The translations under genes were made by a program, and so were the position numbers. Of a stretch of 64,000 nucleotides of DNA, positions 60,027 to 64,000 are shown piece after piece. Origin of the DNA: UBA4781 sp963556045 (GTDB lineage Bacteria > Chloroflexota > Anaerolineae > Anaerolineales > Anaerolineaceae). Location: NCBI GenBank assembly GCA_963556045.3, contig CAUVYA020000002.1, positions 2,046,001 to 2,110,000 on the forward strand. Direction: 5' to 3'. The notes below the pieces were generated by a model. It did not search any database. It had not been told where the DNA came from and saw only the letters and a program-made list of their open reading frames with translations. How positions within the stretch are numbered: the stretch's first letter is position 1; each line of letters starts with the position of its first letter.

Positions 60027-60371
60027 ATGCAAATTTTTGGTGGTATTGGTGTTTCGGAGATCTTGTTTGTCCTTGTTCTTATGGTGATCGTGCTGGGACC
60101 TCAAAAAATGGTGGAGGGCGCTCGAGGTCTGGGTAAGACGATCAGGAAGGTCACCCGTTCTCAATTCTGGAAAGATGTGCAGCAAACTTCCAAAGAAATA
60201 AGAGAAATTCCCAAAAAGATCATCGAGGAAGCGGATATAGAAGAAGATGTGAACGAGATCAGGCGTGTGCTGGATGGGAACATAAACGATCCGATATTGA
60301 ACCGATCCCATCGCCCTGAGTTTAAACCATCTTCCCATGATAAAGAGAGAACCGAAGATGAAATGGATTAA
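60027..60371 (+). CDS. tatB: Twin-arginine translocase TatB-like subunit
   Basis: 114 residues. Same topology as TatA ('GVSEILFVLVLMVIVLGPQK', then an amphipathic helix 'EGARGLGKTIRKVTRS') but with the longer charged cytoplasmic tail expected of TatB, and Glu in the membrane helix. It starts 15 nt after tatA. A second TatA role cannot be excluded by sequence alone. Confidence 0.85.
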   Translation: MQIFGGIGVSEILFVLVLMVIVLGPQKMVEGARGLGKTIRKVTRSQFWKDVQQTSKEIREIPKKIIEEADIEEDVNEIRRVLDGNINDPILNRSHRPEFKPSSHDKERTEDEMD

Positions 60372-60385
60372 AAAAGTAGTGGGGA

Positions 60386-61150
60386 ATGAGCGAAGACGAT
60401 AACAAATCAATGCCGTTTATAGAACATCTTGAAGAATTGCGGAAGCGCTTGCTGATCGCGTTAATTGCGCTGGGTATAGCTACCCTTGTCAGTTTTATTT
60501 TTGCAGAAGATGTGGTTGAGGTGCTCACTCAGCCGGTTGGGGGATTATCGGTATTGCAATCCATCGAGGTAACCGAAAACATCGGGGTCTTTACCAGGGT
60601 GTCACTCCTGTGCGGGAGTATCATTGCAATGCCTGTTATCTTATATGAAATTCTGGCGTTCGTGGTCCCCGGGCTGAAGAAATCTGAAAGAAAATGGCTT
60701 TTCGGTGGTCTGGTGTTTGGGACGATCTTCTTCATTGCGGGTGTTCTCTTTGCATATTATGTCATGCTGCCGCGCACACTGGAATTTCTCATTAATTTCA
60801 TGGGTGTGCAAACGGTTCCACGTTTTTCAAGTTATATCAAATTTATTACCAATATGATCTTCTGGCTGGGTGTTTCCTTTGAAATGCCGCTTATTATTTT
60901 TGTGCTGGCAAAATTGAAAGTGGTCTCGGCCGTACAACTGTTGAAGGGCTGGCGCTATGCGGTGATAGTCATTGCCGTGCTTTCTGCTGTCATCACGCCT
61001 ACTGTAGACCCGGTCAATATGGGATTATTAATGCTCCCGTTGATTGCGTTGTATTTTATCAGTGTGCTGTTTGCCTCATTTGCTGGTGGAAAAGAAAAGC
61101 GCCATGAAGAGACACCGCAGGAAGAAAAAACGGATATCCATACTTCCTGA
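60386..61150 (+). CDS. tatC: Twin-arginine translocase TatC
   Basis: 254 residues, six spans. N-terminal 'MPFIEHLEELRKRLLIALIA' is the TatC signature that binds the RR motif, with 'FVVPGLKKSERKW' in loop 2 and 'MPLIIFVLAKLKVVS' plus 'VITPTVDPVNMGLLMLPL' near the C-terminus. GGGGA upstream. Completes a full Tat export system. Confidence 0.95.
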   Translation: MSEDDNKSMPFIEHLEELRKRLLIALIALGIATLVSFIFAEDVVEVLTQPVGGLSVLQSIEVTENIGVFTRVSLLCGSIIAMPVILYEILAFVVPGLKKSERKWLFGGLVFGTIFFIAGVLFAYYVMLPRTLEFLINFMGVQTVPRFSSYIKFITNMIFWLGVSFEMPLIIFVLAKLKVVSAVQLLKGWRYAVIVIAVLSAVITPTVDPVNMGLLMLPLIALYFISVLFASFAGGKEKRHEETPQEEKTDIHTS

Positions 61151-61178
61151 CAAGAAGAATAGAAAAGGATGACATGCT

Positions 61179-62153
61179 ATGCGTGATCGGAAATTCGGCA
61201 ATAGTGATCGTTTAGTTTCTACTGTTGGTTTAGGTTGCTGGCAGTTTTCAGGAAATCATGGAATAGCGGGTCGTTTCTGGGGCAATATGGATGAAAACAC
61301 CATTCGTTCTATTGTTCAAACCTCACTGGAGGGTGGTGTGAACTGGTTTGACACTGCTGAATTATATGGTGGAGGGTATTCCGAAAGGTATCTTTCTCGT
61401 GCGCTGCAGTCCCTGTCTGTTAGTGAACAGTCTTCTTTTATTGCCACCAAATGGAATCCTGTGCTGCGCTTTGCGGGTTCGATCGGTCATACGTTCAAAG
61501 ATCGAGAAATGAACCTGGCTCCCTATCCTGTTCGTGTACTGCAGGTGCATAATCCAACGAGTCTGTCCTCCATCAAGAAACAGATGCAGGCAATGGCAGC
61601 ATTAGTGCACGCCGGAAAGATCGAAATGGTTGGGGTAAGCAATTTTTCCTTACATCAGATGCGAATAGCAGATGAAGCTTTAAAGGCTGTAGGGCTTGCG
61701 CTGGCATCCAATCAGATGCGCTATCATTTGCTGGATCGTTCGATCGAAAAGAACGGTGTACTGGATTATGCCCGCCGGCATGGCATCACGATCATCGCTT
61801 ATTCTCCTCTTGCGCAGGGAATTCTGACAGGCAGATATCACGAGCAGCCTGATTTGATCAAAAAGCGCCCCGGTTTTCGTAAATATCTGCCCGCTTTCAG
61901 CCAGAGATCGCTTCAGCGAACCCAGCCCCTTATTGACACATTACGGGATATTGCCGAAGAACATGAGGCAACACCGGCGCAGATCGCATTGCGATGGGTC
62001 ATCCAGGCACAGGGAGAGCATATCATTGCTATTCCCGGCGCAAGTTCAGCACATCAGGCGCAGCAGAACGCAGCGGTGATGAATATGGAATTAACCTCGG
62101 CGGAGATCCATCTCCTGGATAAGATCTCGCGCGAGGTGAATATCGGTTCGTAA
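61179..62153 (+). CDS. Aldo/keto reductase
   Basis: 324 residues. Catalytic set: Asp and Tyr in 'NWFDTAELYGGGYSERYLS', Lys in 'FIATKWNP', His in 'VLQVHNPTS', and the NADP-binding end 'IAIPGASSAHQAQQNAAVM'. 'VGVSNFSLHQM' and 'YSPLAQGILTGRYHE' are family hallmarks. Reduces aldehydes or ketones with NADPH. Follows tatC by 28 nt and may be on the same transcript. Confidence 0.92.
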   Translation: MRDRKFGNSDRLVSTVGLGCWQFSGNHGIAGRFWGNMDENTIRSIVQTSLEGGVNWFDTAELYGGGYSERYLSRALQSLSVSEQSSFIATKWNPVLRFAGSIGHTFKDREMNLAPYPVRVLQVHNPTSLSSIKKQMQAMAALVHAGKIEMVGVSNFSLHQMRIADEALKAVGLALASNQMRYHLLDRSIEKNGVLDYARRHGITIIAYSPLAQGILTGRYHEQPDLIKKRPGFRKYLPAFSQRSLQRTQPLIDTLRDIAEEHEATPAQIALRWVIQAQGEHIIAIPGASSAHQAQQNAAVMNMELTSAEIHLLDKISREVNIGS

Positions 62154-62160
62154 ATGATAT

Positions 62161-64000
62161 TTATCTATTCCTGCACATTTCGTCATACATAAACGGTAAG
62201 ATCCCGCCACTTTTCAAGTAGTTTTTCTCCAAAGCTGTATCGACTCGCACAAGAGCCTGGAAAACGATCTCGCTTCCATCGTGTTTCCCGGCATGTACTG
62301 TGACTTTCTGCCCGGTTGCTATGCTTTCTTCGATCGCCAGTATAGAGAAATCTTCCGTTCCATCAATACCCAGCGCAGCGGCATTTTCACCTTCGCAGAA
62401 TTGCAGGGGCATAATCCCCATCATGACCAGATTGGATCGGTGGATGCGCTCGAAACTCTCAGCCAGTACAGAGCGCACTCCCAGCATGTATGCTCCCTTG
62501 GCTGCCCAATCACGGCTTGAGCCAGTGCCGTATTGTTTTCCCGCGATAACGAGCAGGGGTGTTCTCTCAGCATGATACAAACGAGATGCCTCGTAGATGC
62601 TCATTTCTTTGCCATCCGGTAAATGCTGCGTGAATCCTCCCGATTTTCCCTTTGCCAGTTTATTCTGCAAACGAACATTGGAAAAAGTACCGCGCACCAT
62701 CAGTTCATGGTTGCCTCTTCGTGCGCCAAAGGTGTTCAGATCATGAGGATCGCATCCCAGGGCTTGCAGGTACTTTCCACTATCGCTGTCTGGCTGGATA
62801 TTGCCTGCTGGAGAAATGTGATCCGTGGTGATGGAATCTCCCAGAACAACCAGTGCTCTGGCATGCTGGATATCCTGCAAAGGATCAAAATGGTACTGGA
62901 TGAATGGCGGTTCAAGCAGGTAGCTGGATTGTACATCCCACATGAAGAGATCCTCATCACTTGCTGTTAAAGAATTCCATTGCTGGCTGCCCTGCATGCC
63001 ATGTTCATATACCTGGCGATACAGGTCACCATGAATATATCGCAGGCAATCCTGTATCTCTTGTGTGGTGGGCCAGATATCCTTCAGATAGACCGGTTTA
63101 CCGTTTTTTCCGATGCCCAGCGGGTCAGAACTCAGGTCAATATCCACGTTGCCTGCCAGTGCGTATGCCATCACCAGCAGAGGAGAAGCCAGGTAGCATG
63201 CCTTGACGCTTTTATGGATGCGTCCTTCAAAATTGCGGTTGCCGGAAATAACTGCGCTGCCTATCAGCCCCTCTTTCACTGCATGGTTGATGGATTCTGG
63301 CAGCGGTCCTGAATTTCCAATACAGGTTGCACAGCCATGACCAGCCACATCAAAGCCAAGTTTGTTGAAAAATGGCATTAATCCGCTCTGGTTGAGGTAC
63401 TCATCTACCACCTGTGATCCGGGTGTAAAGCTGGTCTTGATGTAAGGTGGCACCTTTAAACCTCGTTCAACTGCCTTTTTTGCCAGCAGCCCTGCACCCA
63501 GCAGAACCGCAGGATTCGAGGTGTTGGTGCACGAAGTGATCGCTGCCAGAATAACGGCACCGTGTTTCAAATCATATTGCTCTGAATCAAGCAATACTGG
63601 GTATGTTTTTTGTGTTTCTTGCAGTGTCAACCCAAATCCATTAAAGCCGGAAGGATTTTGTAGAGATGTTGTGAAGGTATCCTGTAGATCTTCCAGATGG
63701 ATGGTATCGAACGGTCTCTTTGGACCCGCAATAACTGGACGTATAGTATTGAGGTTGATCTCGAGTAGTTCGTCATAGACCGGATGATCAGAATGAACAG
63801 TATGGAATAATCCCTGTTCTTTAAAATATGTTTCTACCAGTGCAATCTTTTCTTCTGACCTGCCTGTTAACCGCAGGTAATCAAGCGTCCTTTCATCGAC
63901 CGGGAAATAGGTAATAGTAGCTCCGCTTTCCGGGGTCATATTAGCAACCATAGCCCTATCTTCCAACTGTAAAGAGTTTAACCCCTTACCAAAAACCTCC
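62161..64000 (-). CDS. acnA: Aconitate hydratase AcnA, C-terminal two thirds (gene runs off the window)
   Basis: The open frame covers about 613 residues and continues past the window end; full AcnA/IRP proteins have about 890. Cluster ligands 'AAITSCTNTSNPAVLLGAG' and 'GHGCATCIGNSGPL', swivel-domain 'GDSITTDHISPAGNI', 'GARRGNHELMVRGTF' and 'KQYGTGSSRDWAAKG' are all intact. Isomerises citrate to isocitrate. In-frame codons continue upstream of 63966, so no start should be placed there. Stop codons of this gene and the aldo/keto reductase face each other 7 nt apart. Confidence 0.95.
   Translation of the reverse strand, partial: EVFGKGLNSLQLEDRAMVANMTPESGATITYFPVDERTLDYLRLTGRSEEKIALVETYFKEQGLFHTVHSDHPVYDELLEINLNTIRPVIAGPKRPFDTIHLEDLQDTFTTSLQNPSGFNGFGLTLQETQKTYPVLLDSEQYDLKHGAVILAAITSCTNTSNPAVLLGAGLLAKKAVERGLKVPPYIKTSFTPGSQVVDEYLNQSGLMPFFNKLGFDVAGHGCATCIGNSGPLPESINHAVKEGLIGSAVISGNRNFEGRIHKSVKACYLASPLLVMAYALAGNVDIDLSSDPLGIGKNGKPVYLKDIWPTTQEIQDCLRYIHGDLYRQVYEHGMQGSQQWNSLTASDEDLFMWDVQSSYLLEPPFIQYHFDPLQDIQHARALVVLGDSITTDHISPAGNIQPDSDSGKYLQALGCDPHDLNTFGARRGNHELMVRGTFSNVRLQNKLAKGKSGGFTQHLPDGKEMSIYEASRLYHAERTPLLVIAGKQYGTGSSRDWAAKGAYMLGVRSVLAESFERIHRSNLVMMGIMPLQFCEGENAAALGIDGTEDFSILAIEESIATGQKVTVHAGKHDGSEIVFQALVRVDTALEKNYLKSGGILPFMYDEMCRNR

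Noticed and set aside
1..64000. CRISPR array or cas genes
   Set aside because: No regularly spaced short direct repeats and no Cas-like protein. The only tandem repeats are the 277-bp hairpin units and the peptide genes.

Overview
The window looks like chromosome of an anaerobic, probably fermentative bacterium of the Chloroflexota, most likely an Anaerolineae-type lineage. This is inferred from gene content only: an H+-pyrophosphatase, a tungsten-type aldehyde oxidoreductase joined to HdrA/Mvh hydrogenase modules, a RACo-like corrinoid activator, DUF5317 and DUF2807 proteins, a sortase without pilin genes, and a 'CATTCTGAGCG-AGCGAAGAATC' repeat family. No ribosomal gene is present to confirm the placement. 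There is one tRNA, no rRNA and no CRISPR array.

Layout. 1-4.5 kb: tRNA-Met(CAT) with an AT-rich island inserted at its 3' end (an XRE regulator plus a one-polypeptide restriction-modification enzyme), closed by a decayed copy of the tRNA 3' end. 4.5-7.9 kb: a frameshifted alpha/beta-hydrolase lipoprotein, two small membrane proteins and a short GH3-type adenylating enzyme. 7.9-11.2 kb (minus strand): an unusual peptide locus with a DUF5317 membrane protein, three NHLP/Os1348-like leader-type proteins, six copies of one 43-residue hydrophobic peptide that differ only at silent positions, and a BY-kinase-like ATPase that has lost its Walker A motif. 11.4-20.6 kb: transporters, a C39-like peptidase, a flavoprotein, two conserved unknowns and hppA. 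20.6-28.8 kb: zinc uptake (znuABC plus a Zur-type Fur with a clear operator), a Crp-family regulator with a ferredoxin and a DUF438/hemerythrin protein, and a nickel/cobalt ECF transporter facing a second Fur protein. 28.8-29.6 kb: tandem 277-bp hairpin repeats.

29.6-33.2 kb: a peroxiredoxin-glutaredoxin fusion whose peroxidatic residue is encoded by an in-frame TGA (probable selenocysteine), gpmA, a PLP-binding protein and an MFS transporter. 33.4-43.5 kb: the metabolic centrepiece, one co-directional operon of a MoaD-like protein, an AOR-family tungstoenzyme, a four-cluster ferredoxin, HdrA (again with an in-frame TGA at the known selenocysteine position) fused to MvhD, an HdrC-ferredoxin-MvhD fusion, the MvhG and MvhA [NiFe]-hydrogenase subunits, a polyferredoxin and a C_GCAxxG protein. 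It reads as a flavin-based electron-bifurcating complex linking aldehyde/acid chemistry, H2 and ferredoxin. The nickel transporter upstream would supply MvhA.

43.8-47.8 kb: membrane and GIN-domain proteins, then corA-mgtE preceded by a promoter, a 32-codon leader peptide with an Asp-Pro-Asp-Pro stretch and an attenuator-like hairpin, resembling Mg2+-sensing leader peptides. 47.9-58.3 kb (mostly minus): a RACo-like protein, HAD phosphatase, class II aldolase, a lipid synthesis pair, CutC, two Gfo/Idh/MocA oxidoreductases and a radical-SAM protein. 58.4-62.2 kb: sortase-SH3, tatA-tatB-tatC and an aldo/keto reductase. 62.2-64 kb: the 3' part of aconitase, cut by the window end.
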